A DNA stretch of 62,935 bases from an uncultured Eubacteriales bacterium (GTDB lineage: Bacteria > Bacillota > Clostridia > Monoglobales > Monoglobaceae), in assembly GCA_905198865.1 (NCBI GenBank), contig CAJKEB010000005.1, positions 1-62,935 of the forward strand, given 5' to 3'. The notes beneath the pieces are model-generated. The model saw only the letters and a program-made list of their open reading frames with translations, was not told the origin of the DNA and made no database searches. Both the position numbers and the translations under genes were made by a program. Positions 33,184-41,664 of this stretch are shown here, in pieces (the first letter of the stretch is position 1; every line of letters starts with the position of its first letter).

Positions 33184-35133
33184 ATGCAGGAAGAACAGCA
33201 CATTACAAGCGTCCCGACAGGCGACAGCTATGACGAAAATCAAATACAGGTACTTGAAGGACTTGAGGCTGTAAGAAAAAGACCCGGTATGTATATCGGT
33301 TCGACATCTTCACGCGGACTTCATCATCTTGTTTATGAAATTGTAGACAACTCGATAGACGAGGCGCTTGCGGGATTCTGTACAGATATAATTGTTGAAA
33401 TTGAGGAGGATAACTCAATCACCGTTACGGATAACGGACGTGGTATACCGGTCGGAATTCATCCCAAGATGGGCATACCGGCGGTTGAGGTTGTGTTTAC
33501 TCAGCTTCATGCCGGAGGTAAGTTCGGCGGCGGCGGATATAAGGTGTCCGGCGGTCTGCACGGCGTTGGTGCGTCGGTTGTTAACGCGCTTTCCGAATAC
33601 CTCGAGGTCGAGATTTGCAATGGCGAGCATGTATATTATCAAAAATATGAGAGGGGAAAGCGCCTCGAGCCGCTCAAGCAAATCGGCGATACGGACAAGA
33701 CCGGTACAAAGGTTCACTTCAAGCCGGACGGCGAAATATTTACCGAGACGCTTGAATATGACTTTGACATTTTGCGCAGACGTCTCCGTGAGCAGGCTTT
33801 CCTGAATGCGGGAATACGAATAGTGCTCATAGACAAGCGTCCCGATGCGCCTGAGGATAAGCAGCGCATTGAACTCAAGTACGACGGCGGTATACGTGAA
33901 TTTGTTGAGTTTTTGAACCGCAACAAGGAACCGCTCCATGAAGATGTTATTTATGTCAATGCTGTGCGTGAGAACTGTGAGGCAGAGGTTGCCATGCAGT
34001 ACAACGATGGCTATAACGAGATGATAATGAGCTTTGCGAACAACATCAACACGACCGAGGGCGGAACTCACGAGACAGGCTTTAAGACTGCACTAACCAA
34101 GGTCATAAACGAGTATGCCAGAAAGGTCGGTATGCTGAAAGAGAGCGAGGCGAACCTCAAGGGTGAGGATACACGAGAGGGCTTGTCGTGCGTTATCAGC
34201 GTAAAGGTCACCGAGGCGCAGTTTGAGGGTCAGACAAAGACCAAGCTCGGCAACAGCGAAATGCGTAACGTAGTCGAGAAAATGGTGGTAGAGAAGCTCG
34301 GTGAGTTCTTTGAAGAGAACCCGGCGGTTGCCAAGATTGTAGTTGACAAGGCGCTGACCGCTTCGCGTGCAAGAGAGGCGGCAAAGCGCGCAAGAGAGAA
34401 TACAAGACGTAAATCGGCGCTCGAAAGCAGCTCGCTTCCGGGTAAGCTTGCCGACTGTTCTGACCGCGACAATACATACACTGAGATATATATTGTCGAG
34501 GGTGATTCGGCGGGCGGCAGCGCAAAGCAGGGACGTGACAGACGTTTTCAGGCTATCCTGCCGCTTTGGGGAAAGATGCTAAATGTTGAAAAGGCACGTA
34601 TTGACAAGATTTACGGAAACGATAAGCTAACACCGGTAATTACAGCTCTCGGCGCAGGAATAGGCGACGAGTTTGATATAAACAAGGTAAGATACGGCAA
34701 GGTGGTTATTATGGCGGATGCCGATGTCGATGGAGCGCATATCAGAACATTGCTTCTGACATTCTTCTTCAGATACATGCGTCCGTTGATTGAGGACGGA
34801 CGTGTGTACATCGCTCAGCCGCCGCTCTATAAGATTTCGAGAGGCAAGACCGAGAGATACGCATATACAGACCAGGAGCTTCAGGATATACTCGCGGAGA
34901 TGGGCGAGGGCAGGCAGCCGGCTATTCAGCGATATAAGGGTCTTGGTGAGATGAACCCCGAACAGCTTTGGGAGACTACAATGAACCCCGAGACGAGAAT
35001 TATGCTTCGTGTTGATTTGGACGATGCACAGCAGGCGGACGAGACGTTCACAATTCTGATGGGCGATAAGGTTGAACCAAGACGTCAGTTTATTATAGAG
35101 CGAGGCACGTCGGTTATTAACCTCGATATTTAG
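33184..35133 (+). CDS. gyrB: DNA gyrase subunit B
   Basis: A 649-residue type IIA topoisomerase ATPase subunit. RKRPGMYIGSTSSRGLHHLVYEIVDNSIDEA (about 28-60, given here in part) holds the ATP-binding Asn, and ITVTDNGRGIPVG and the GGLHGVGASVVNALS loop complete the GHKL site. The TOPRIM domain has YIVEGDSAGGSAKQ and MADADVDGAHIRTLL; YKGLGEMNPEQLWET closes it. The ATG at 33184 has GGAG nine bases upstream; the in-frame GTG at 33175 overlaps that GGAG. gyrA, often adjacent, is not in the window. Confidence 0.97.
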   Translation: MQEEQHITSVPTGDSYDENQIQVLEGLEAVRKRPGMYIGSTSSRGLHHLVYEIVDNSIDEALAGFCTDIIVEIEEDNSITVTDNGRGIPVGIHPKMGIPAVEVVFTQLHAGGKFGGGGYKVSGGLHGVGASVVNALSEYLEVEICNGEHVYYQKYERGKRLEPLKQIGDTDKTGTKVHFKPDGEIFTETLEYDFDILRRRLREQAFLNAGIRIVLIDKRPDAPEDKQRIELKYDGGIREFVEFLNRNKEPLHEDVIYVNAVRENCEAEVAMQYNDGYNEMIMSFANNINTTEGGTHETGFKTALTKVINEYARKVGMLKESEANLKGEDTREGLSCVISVKVTEAQFEGQTKTKLGNSEMRNVVEKMVVEKLGEFFEENPAVAKIVVDKALTASRAREAAKRARENTRRKSALESSSLPGKLADCSDRDNTYTEIYIVEGDSAGGSAKQGRDRRFQAILPLWGKMLNVEKARIDKIYGNDKLTPVITALGAGIGDEFDINKVRYGKVVIMADADVDGAHIRTLLLTFFFRYMRPLIEDGRVYIAQPPLYKISRGKTERYAYTDQELQDILAEMGEGRQPAIQRYKGLGEMNPEQLWETTMNPETRIMLRVDLDDAQQADETFTILMGDKVEPRRQFIIERGTSVINLDI

Positions 35134-35148
35134 TTTTAGGAGAAAGTT

Positions 35149-35763
35149 ATGATAAAGATAGAAAACTCAAAGGTGATGAATTTTGAAGGTGCGATACGCG
35201 GCGCAAGAAACCCGATGAACAGCTGGGCGAGGAGCGACAGCCGATATGACACTGAAGGAAATTATATCCTCGGCGTTAATGATTTGGATCTTGCAAAGCG
35301 GCTGTGCAAAGCGGGCAGCGACCACAGAAAGTTCATCAGACAGATTTTGGTGAGCGTTGATATAACTGCGCCTATGTACTGGTGGAAGGAATTTGATACT
35401 TACAAGGTTGCAACGGTTGCAAATTCTACAAGTACCATGCACAAAATTCATTCAAAGCCTTTTGAGCTTTCCGACTTTTCACACGACCATATGAGCAAGT
35501 CGGCTGTTGAGGCGCTTACTGCGTATATTGAGTTTATGGAGGTTAAGCGTGAGCATTATATCGAAACCAAAGACAAGGCGGATTGGTATGACATTATTCA
35601 GCTTCTGCCGTCGAGCTATAACCAAAGACGTACGATTACAATGAACTACGAGAATTTACTCAATATGTACTATGCGCGCAGGAATCATAAGCTCGCCGAA
35701 TGGCATGAATACTGTGACTGGATACTGACCCTGCCGTATACAAAGGAACTATTCGGAGTATAA
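35149..35763 (+). CDS. Conserved protein with ThyX-like layout
   Basis: A 204-residue protein. Two stretches recall flavin-dependent thymidylate synthase. ITAPMYWWKEFDTYKVATVANSTST sits where ThyX has its QxFRHRxxSxNExS motif. LLPSSYNQRRTITMNYENLLNMYYARRNHKLAEW (shown in two parts around LLNM) sits where ThyX has its LYTxFYWTxNARSLMHFLxLRxxxHAQWE region. The RHR of the canonical motif reads TYK here, so normal dUMP/FAD use is doubtful. It lies 15 bp after gyrB with GGAGAAAG, probably co-transcribed. The superfamily assignment is inference. Confidence 0.65.
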   Translation: MIKIENSKVMNFEGAIRGARNPMNSWARSDSRYDTEGNYILGVNDLDLAKRLCKAGSDHRKFIRQILVSVDITAPMYWWKEFDTYKVATVANSTSTMHKIHSKPFELSDFSHDHMSKSAVEALTAYIEFMEVKREHYIETKDKADWYDIIQLLPSSYNQRRTITMNYENLLNMYYARRNHKLAEWHEYCDWILTLPYTKELFGV

Positions 35764-35839
35764 TATCAGTTCCGCATTACAAAGCAGTTAGTCAAAGTAT
35801 GCGGGCTTGCTCTGCAAGTCCGGTCATAAAAATTATACC

Positions 35840-37906
35840 ATGAATGTAAAAATAGACGAAATAAAAATACGCGGAAGAATTTCCGCCAAGTTCGGCTGTG
35901 TGATGACGCATACGTTCGGACTTATCACAGATGGACAACCCTGTTTTGAGCTTGAATTTTCACTGCCGGACGATTCGGCTGTAAACGGATTTTCTTTCAA
36001 GTCGGGCAGTAAAAGTTTTGCCGGGAAAGTAACTGATTTAAACACAGATACCGGCGGCAGCTTCAGACTGACACAAAGCGGCGGAAAATGCAGAATAAGC
36101 TGTGCGGGACTGCCGAGGGGTTCGGATAGGTCAAACAGGCTGACACTTGAGGTCACCTCGGCCGCACTGATGAACTTAGATGCGGAATATTCGGAGATAT
36201 CAATACCGCTTTCGACCGAGTGTGATACGTTTGTGCGCAGTGAAAGCGAGAGACAAAAGACGGTGAGCTCAGACAGCAGTGTTTCGATTGATTTTCTTGT
36301 TGACGGAGATTTTGTGAAACGTGTCGTCTCATCAACTCATTATATTACACTTGACAATTGTGACGACGGACTGCATATACATGCCGCCGCTGTGACAGGC
36401 GATTGCTTTACACTGCGTATTGAATACAATAATTTGAATAATTGCCGGAAATTCCAAAACGCGGCGTATCTGTCGGGCGGAAATGGAAACGATTGGACCG
36501 GCGTTTATTTGTTTTCTGTAGATAAAAGCAGCGGCAGTGTGCTTACCGGTAGTAATTTGCTTTATATCCTTGATACTGCCGGACTTAAGAGTGCGGCGGG
36601 ACATATTGCTGCTGAGTGCCTTCAGGAGCTTATACGGCGCCAGGATTTGTATGCCGACTGCCTAATTTTGGATATAGGCGGACAGTTATTCAGTTCAGAG
36701 CCGCTTAAAAGAGATGAAATAAATTTTTCACAGCTCAGCAGATGGATTAACGACCTGGAAAACCCTACCGAATCAGCCGGACTGGATATAACGAAAATAA
36801 TCAAGCAATTCAAACACCGCAGTCTGCCGTGTGAAGCTGTGCTTGTGACATGTTCGGGATTTGAGGGCAATTTCACCGTGCCCGAAGGTTTGAGTTTGAG
36901 CGTCCTGTCGGTGTCAGAGAACTGCTTTGAGCGTGAGCTTAAAGAGCTTGCGTACAGCAGCGGCGGCATATATGCGCGCATGAGTAAAAAAGAGGATTAT
37001 ACACGGTTCATTGATGGATTTTCTAAAAGAGTGGGTTCGGGTCGGCTTAAAAATCTTCGCATTCTGGAATATGCATCAGGCACTTATTTTAACCTGCCGG
37101 ACAGAATAAGCAGTTACCGTTTGGGTGATGTTATCGCTTACACCTTCCGTTCTGCGACAGAATATCCTAAGCAGCTGTTTGTCGAGGCTGACGGTGGATT
37201 TTCGGACATTGTCAGGTTCGACAGTATAAACATTATGCCTGACGGTGATGAAAATAATGCGGTGTTTGCCGGAAAGGTGTTTTCTGAGCTGTACAGATAT
37301 ATCGCTTGCGGCGATATGGCTCCTGAGTCCGTTGCGGAATTCAAGTCACAGGCGGCCAAGCTGTCTCATGAACTGAATGTTTTATGCCCCGAAACGGCGT
37401 ATTCTGCCGGCTTCCCGGACGGCGTATACGGCGTTAGTGACAAGTCATATTCAACTGACCTTATAATCAGACTTGGTTCAAAGACGAGGGGACTGTATGC
37501 TGATGCTGTGACTGTGTTCGGTGACAGTACAATAATAACATTGGAAATAAGGAGCAGACTGGTTTACTACGGCGTGCGCGCCCTGCTTGTACTTATGCGT
37601 GCGGACTACAGGTTTACTGTGCCGTACAGTGCGAAAAGCAGCGATTTGGAAACCATGTATGCTGCTGCGGCGATATACAGAGCCGCCGATTGCGGATACC
37701 TGCCTGATAAGGCTTCGTATATTTCGGTTGCGGACAAGGCTGTTGCGGCAGCGGGAGGAAAACAGCGGTTTGAAAATGCGGCTATTGACTTCGGCGGAAC
37801 AGAGTTTCTGTCACTCGGCGATGTTAAGGCGGTTTTTGACAAAAATGACGTTATAGAAATATCCCGGCTTATATTACGTCTGTGCCGTGACAGTAATTTG
37901 TGCTGA
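35840..37906 (+). CDS. Large protein with an N-terminal VIT-like domain
   Basis: A 688-residue protein without a signal peptide. IRGRISAKFGCVMTHTFG and LEFSLPDDSAVNGFSF (about 7-60) resemble the vault/inter-alpha-trypsin (VIT) domain. The middle (about 250-420), with VYLFSVDKSSG, DCLILDIGG, FKHRSLPCEAVLVTCSGFEG and LAYSSGGIYARM, looks like a degenerate von Willebrand A domain lacking the DxSxS metal site. The helical C-terminal part has LETMYAAAAIYRAADCGYLP. No ribosome binding site is obvious; the ATG at 35840 starts the VIT-like region, while an upstream TTG (35807) is the alternative. Function unknown. Confidence 0.7.
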   Translation: MNVKIDEIKIRGRISAKFGCVMTHTFGLITDGQPCFELEFSLPDDSAVNGFSFKSGSKSFAGKVTDLNTDTGGSFRLTQSGGKCRISCAGLPRGSDRSNRLTLEVTSAALMNLDAEYSEISIPLSTECDTFVRSESERQKTVSSDSSVSIDFLVDGDFVKRVVSSTHYITLDNCDDGLHIHAAAVTGDCFTLRIEYNNLNNCRKFQNAAYLSGGNGNDWTGVYLFSVDKSSGSVLTGSNLLYILDTAGLKSAAGHIAAECLQELIRRQDLYADCLILDIGGQLFSSEPLKRDEINFSQLSRWINDLENPTESAGLDITKIIKQFKHRSLPCEAVLVTCSGFEGNFTVPEGLSLSVLSVSENCFERELKELAYSSGGIYARMSKKEDYTRFIDGFSKRVGSGRLKNLRILEYASGTYFNLPDRISSYRLGDVIAYTFRSATEYPKQLFVEADGGFSDIVRFDSINIMPDGDENNAVFAGKVFSELYRYIACGDMAPESVAEFKSQAAKLSHELNVLCPETAYSAGFPDGVYGVSDKSYSTDLIIRLGSKTRGLYADAVTVFGDSTIITLEIRSRLVYYGVRALLVLMRADYRFTVPYSAKSSDLETMYAAAAIYRAADCGYLPDKASYISVADKAVAAAGGKQRFENAAIDFGGTEFLSLGDVKAVFDKNDVIEISRLILRLCRDSNLC

Positions 37907-37937
37907 TTCTCGGCAGATATTAACACAAAAATAATTG

Positions 37938-37966
37938 TTGCAACCTGTAGTATCTTATGATATAAT
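37938..37966 (+). promoter_or_regulatory. Promoter of the stalk-domain gene
   Basis: TTGCAA (37938-37943) and TATAAT (37961-37966) with 17-bp spacing, 47 bp before the start. Confidence 0.75.
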
Positions 37967-38013
37967 TAAATAAGTTCAGAAGAAAATTGTTTAGTATTTC
38001 GGAGGAGATTTAT

Positions 38014-38481
38014 ATGAAAAGACTGATTGGTATTATTGCGGCAGTTTGTATGATGTGCAGTTTTTCACAGGCTGCTTTTGCTGCTGCACAGAGCATTGTC
38101 ATTAACGGCGTTGTTCAGGAAATTCCAGAAGATATGGGCGAGATTATCGAGCAAGACGACAGAACCTTTGTTCCTTTAAGATTTGTTTCAGAGAAGATGA
38201 ACAAGACTGTCAAGTATGATGAGAATCTCAAGGGCGCATATGTTATGGATAAGAGCGACTTGTATATTATCCAGGAGGGAAAAACCTTTATATCTAAAAT
38301 AGAAAATTTTGGCAATACAACAATAACACAGATGGATGTTGCGGCTTTCACAAAGCAGTATGACATCGGCGGACGTATGTATATCCCTATCAGATTTATG
38401 GCAGAGGCTTTCGGCTATGTAGTAGGCTGGGACGAGGCAACGCAGACGGTTACGATAGACGACGCATCGGCTTGGAATTAA
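38014..38481 (+). CDS. Secreted stalk-domain (copper amine oxidase N-like) protein
   Basis: A 155-residue exported protein. A signal peptide (KRLIGIIAAVCMMCSFSQAAFA) is followed by one module with RTFVPLRFVSEKMNKTVKYD (about 50-69) and GGRMYIPIRFMAEAFGYVVGWDEATQTVTI near the end (quoted regions are adjacent parts of the repeat). It consists of stalk modules only. No copper-binding or enzymatic residues are expected in this family. GGAGGAG precedes the ATG at 38014. It may be a surface or wall-associated adaptor. Confidence 0.88.
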   Translation: MKRLIGIIAAVCMMCSFSQAAFAAAQSIVINGVVQEIPEDMGEIIEQDDRTFVPLRFVSEKMNKTVKYDENLKGAYVMDKSDLYIIQEGKTFISKIENFGNTTITQMDVAAFTKQYDIGGRMYIPIRFMAEAFGYVVGWDEATQTVTIDDASAWN

Positions 38482-38495
38482 TATAATAAAGACTT

Positions 38496-38530
38496 AAGCG
38501 GCTTGTTCTGAACGGACAAGCCGCTTTAAA
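38496..38530 (+). terminator. Terminator after the stalk-domain gene
   Basis: AAGCGGCTTGT pairs perfectly with ACAAGCCGCTT around a 9-nt loop, followed by TAAACTGTTT. Confidence 0.8.
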
Positions 38531-38575
38531 CTGTTTGATAGGTTAGATGTGGTGTTTTTGGTGATCCTCTCATAC

Positions 38576-38604
38576 TTGACAAAATTTTCTTTTTAGATTA
38601 TCAT
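38576..38604 (+). promoter_or_regulatory. Promoter of the phoH operon
   Basis: TTGACA (38576-38581) and TATCAT (38599-38604) with 17-bp spacing, about 145 bp before the phoH start. Confidence 0.75.
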
Positions 38605-38748
38605 ATATTAAGTAAAAATATATCTGATACACTTGGGTAAAACTATTGAAAAAAGTATTAATATAATATGAGTTTAAAATGTCCGGAAAACCACAGTTTT
38701 CAGCTTTTTTTCGGGAGAGAGTTCATCCGGGTGACGAGAGGTAGTTTG

Positions 38749-39750
38749 ATGGAAAGACACATTGAAGTTGAAAGAATGGATCTTGTCATTAACCTTTTTG
38801 GTAGTTATGATGAGAATGTAAAGATAATAGAAAAAGAGCTTGACGTTGCGATTATAAATCGAGGCTCTGAGATAAAAATAGGCGGAGAGCCTGACAAAGT
38901 CGGCAAGGCAGTCAGCGCCGTTAACCGTCTTTTGGCTATGGCGGCAAACGGAGATACAATCGGCGAGCAGGAGGTTCGCTACGTTATGTCGCAGATTGAG
39001 ATAGGAAACGAAGAACAGCTTGAAGAACTGGGTAAGGACGTAATCTGCATCACTGCAAACGGTACGCCGCTTAAGGCTAAAACGCTCGGTCAGAAGCAGT
39101 ATGTGGACAAGATAAAAAATAACTCTATAGTGTTCGGTATCGGACCTGCCGGAACCGGAAAGACCTATCTTGCCGTTGCGATGGCAGTGCGTGCCTTTAA
39201 AAACAAAGAGGTCAAGCGTATAATCCTTACTCGTCCGGCGATTGAGGCTGGCGAAAGTCTCGGATTTCTGCCCGGTGATATGCAGGAGAAGGTTGACCCA
39301 TATTTAAGACCGCTATATGATGCGCTTGGTGAGATGTTCGGATATGAATCGTTTCATAAGAACATTGAACGAGGACAAATTGAGGTGGCTCCGCTTGCAT
39401 ATATGAGAGGCCGTACTCTTGATGACGCGTTTATTATTCTCGACGAGGCGCAGAACACAACTCCGGAGCAGATGAAGATGTTTCTGACGCGTATGGGCTT
39501 TGCGTCAAGGATAGTCGTGACCGGCGATATAACTCAGGTTGATTTGCCGAGAGATAAAAAATCCGGATTGCGCGACGCTGAAATAGTGCTTAAAAATATA
39601 GAGGGAATAGAGTTTATGTATCTATCCGAAACCGACGTTGTCCGCCATCCGCTGGTACAGAAGATTGTTAAGGCGTATGAGCGCAAAACTATGGAGCGTG
39701 AACGGGCTGCGAAAAAACAAAGGAATAAACCCTCAGACAATCGAAAATAG
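38749..39750 (+). CDS. phoH: PhoH-family ATPase (YbeZ-like)
   Basis: A 333-residue RNA-associated ATPase. The Walker A loop is FGIGPAGTGKTYLAV (about 124-138) and the Walker B is DDAFIILDEAQNTTPEQMKMFLTRMG (in two parts around LDEAQ). An RNA-binding KH-like N-terminal region comes first. The ATG at 38749 follows GAGAGG; a longer frame from 38668 lacks a ribosome binding site. It is the first gene of phoH-ybeY-dgkA-era-recO, an operon for ribosome quality control and RNA maturation. Confidence 0.94.
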   Translation: MERHIEVERMDLVINLFGSYDENVKIIEKELDVAIINRGSEIKIGGEPDKVGKAVSAVNRLLAMAANGDTIGEQEVRYVMSQIEIGNEEQLEELGKDVICITANGTPLKAKTLGQKQYVDKIKNNSIVFGIGPAGTGKTYLAVAMAVRAFKNKEVKRIILTRPAIEAGESLGFLPGDMQEKVDPYLRPLYDALGEMFGYESFHKNIERGQIEVAPLAYMRGRTLDDAFIILDEAQNTTPEQMKMFLTRMGFASRIVVTGDITQVDLPRDKKSGLRDAEIVLKNIEGIEFMYLSETDVVRHPLVQKIVKAYERKTMERERAAKKQRNKPSDNRK

Positions 39751-39778
39751 ATTTTATGAATTGGAGTATTAATGGCAG

Positions 39779-40264
39779 ATGAAGGTTGCAGTATTAAATC
39801 AACAGAATAAAATAAAGGTCGGAAAGAAGCTCAAGGACTTGATTAGTGCCGCGGCGGGAGCAACGCTTGAGTTTTTCGATTTGCGGACTGATGTGGAAAT
39901 CAGCGTAATGCTTACTGACAATGAAGAAATAAGAACGCTGAACAAGCTTCACAGGAATATAGACAGACCCACGGATGTTCTGTCGTTTCCGATGTTTGAG
40001 TATGATGAAAAGGGCGATATAGAGGAGGACTATGCCGAGATCAGCGAGATGGGCGAAATATGTATCGGCGATATAGTCATATCGCTTGAACGCGCTGAAG
40101 AGCAGGCGGAGGAATACGGTCATTCCTTTGAGCGCGAGGTAGGGTTCCTGACCGTACATTCTATGCTTCATCTGCTCGGCTACGACCATATGACTCCCGA
40201 GGACGAGGAGGAGATGTTCGGCTATCAGCGCGAAATACTTGACAAGATGGGGCTTGCGCGATGA
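39779..40264 (+). CDS. ybeY: Endoribonuclease YbeY
   Basis: A 161-residue zinc endoribonuclease acting in 16S rRNA 3' maturation and 70S quality control. The zinc motif HSMLHLLGYDH (HxxxHxxGYDH, about 129-139) and RPTDVLSFPM (about 61-70) are clear. GGAG lies 13 bases before the ATG, a long spacing; an out-of-frame ATG at 39772 opens only 12 codons. Its stop overlaps the next start by 4 bp. Confidence 0.96.
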   Translation: MKVAVLNQQNKIKVGKKLKDLISAAAGATLEFFDLRTDVEISVMLTDNEEIRTLNKLHRNIDRPTDVLSFPMFEYDEKGDIEEDYAEISEMGEICIGDIVISLERAEEQAEEYGHSFEREVGFLTVHSMLHLLGYDHMTPEDEEEMFGYQREILDKMGLAR

Positions 40265-40740
40265 TTAAGTTGATTCGCAGCTTTAAATTTGCCTTTTGCG
40301 GAATATGGACATGTATAAAGAATGAGCGGAATTTCAGAGTGCATATTGTTGCGGCAATTGCCGTGTTTATATTTTCATGTATTTACCAAATACCCAAAGT
40401 AAATACGCTTGTGCTGATTCTGACTATATTTTTAGTCATAACTATGGAGGCGCTCAATACCTCGATTGAGACTGTGGTTGATCTGGCTTCACCGGAAAAA
40501 TCAGAGCTTGCCAAAGCGGCGAAGGACACAGCCGCAGGAGCTGTGCTTCTGGCTGCAATTTGCGCTGTGATTGTGGCTTTTCTGACCTTCTCGGATTTAT
40601 CAAGGCTTAAGTATACGTTCATGCAGCTTATAAAGATGCCGAACCTGATATTTACTATTTTGTTTGTTGCGGCCGCGGCTTTGTTTGTTTTTGGAATAAG
40701 TGATAAGAAGATAGATAAGAAAAATAAGATATTTAATTAA
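40261..40740 (+). CDS. dgkA: Diacylglycerol/undecaprenol kinase with an extra membrane segment
   Basis: A 159-residue member of the small membrane kinase family that phosphorylates undecaprenol or diacylglycerol. The substrate and catalytic motif EALNTSIETVVDLASPEKSELAKAAKDTAAGAV (about 62-94, read in two halves around VVDL) is conserved, with NERNFRVHI in the first amphipathic part. Usual members have three membrane segments and about 125 residues; this one continues to a fourth (about 124-145, NLIFTILFVAAAALFVFG) and a Lys-rich tail. It overlaps ybeY by 4 bp. Confidence 0.92.
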   Translation: MIKLIRSFKFAFCGIWTCIKNERNFRVHIVAAIAVFIFSCIYQIPKVNTLVLILTIFLVITMEALNTSIETVVDLASPEKSELAKAAKDTAAGAVLLAAICAVIVAFLTFSDLSRLKYTFMQLIKMPNLIFTILFVAAAALFVFGISDKKIDKKNKIFN

Positions 40741-40753
40741 TGAGGGAGATTCT

Positions 40754-41641
40754 ATGAAATCCGGATTTGTTGCTATAACCGGACGCCCCAATGCCGGGAA
40801 GTCCACTTTGCTTAATAAAATAATAGGAGAAAAGGTGGCTATCGTGTCACGAAAGCCGCAGACAACCCGAACAAAAATTCTCGGAGTTCATACAGGCGAT
40901 GACTTTCAGCTTGTTTTGATTGACACTCCGGGAATTCACAAGCCGCAAAATAAGCTGGGCGAGAGAATGGAGAAGTATATATATTCCGCCACACAGGATA
41001 TTGACGCATTGATTTATGTCGTAGACTGTAATATCTCAGAGCGTGAGCTTGAGCTTGAAAAGGAAGCGCTTGCAGGTCTTAAAAAGTCAGGCGTTCCGGT
41101 CATTCTTGCCGTGAACAAAATAGATACTGTGCCTAAGCTTAATTTGCTGCCGGTTCTGGACTCGCTTAAAGACCTATATGATTTTTCCGATATTGTGCCT
41201 ATTTCGGCGCAGAAGGGCAACAATGTAGACAGGCTTATGGAGACGGTCAAGGAGTACATGCAGGAGGGACCTAAGTTCTTTCCGGACGATGTAATAACCG
41301 ACCAGCCCGAACGCCAGATAGTGGCCGAGTTTATACGCGAAAAGGCTTTGCGGCTGCTCAATCAGGAGGTTCCGCACGGAATAGCTGTTGAAATCGAAAA
41401 GATGTCTCAGCGCAAAAACGGAACATATGAGATACTTGCGGCAATCTACTGTGAGAAGCCGAGCCATAAGGGAATTATTATCGGTAAGGGCGGCGAGAAG
41501 CTTAAGGACATAGGCCGTCAGGCAAGGCAGGATATAGAGCGGTTTTTGGGCAATAAAGTGTATCTTGAGCTTTGGGTCAAGGTTAAAGAAAACTGGCGTA
41601 ACCTTGAAAACTTCATAACCGAAATGGGATTTGAGAAGTAG
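40754..41641 (+). CDS. era: GTPase Era
   Basis: A 295-residue ribosome-assembly GTPase. G1 is ITGRPNAGKSTLLN (about 7-20), G2 is the Thr-rich KPQTTRTKI, G3 DTPGIHKP (about 61-68), G4 VNKIDTV (about 122-128) and G5 ISAQKGNN. The C-terminal KH domain with GIIIGKGGEKLKDIGRQARQD binds the 16S rRNA 3' end. It lies 13 bp after dgkA with GAGGGAGA upstream. Confidence 0.97.
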   Translation: MKSGFVAITGRPNAGKSTLLNKIIGEKVAIVSRKPQTTRTKILGVHTGDDFQLVLIDTPGIHKPQNKLGERMEKYIYSATQDIDALIYVVDCNISERELELEKEALAGLKKSGVPVILAVNKIDTVPKLNLLPVLDSLKDLYDFSDIVPISAQKGNNVDRLMETVKEYMQEGPKFFPDDVITDQPERQIVAEFIREKALRLLNQEVPHGIAVEIEKMSQRKNGTYEILAAIYCEKPSHKGIIIGKGGEKLKDIGRQARQDIERFLGNKVYLELWVKVKENWRNLENFITEMGFEK

Positions 41642-41664
41642 TCAGTATATAGAGGAGTGTGCAT

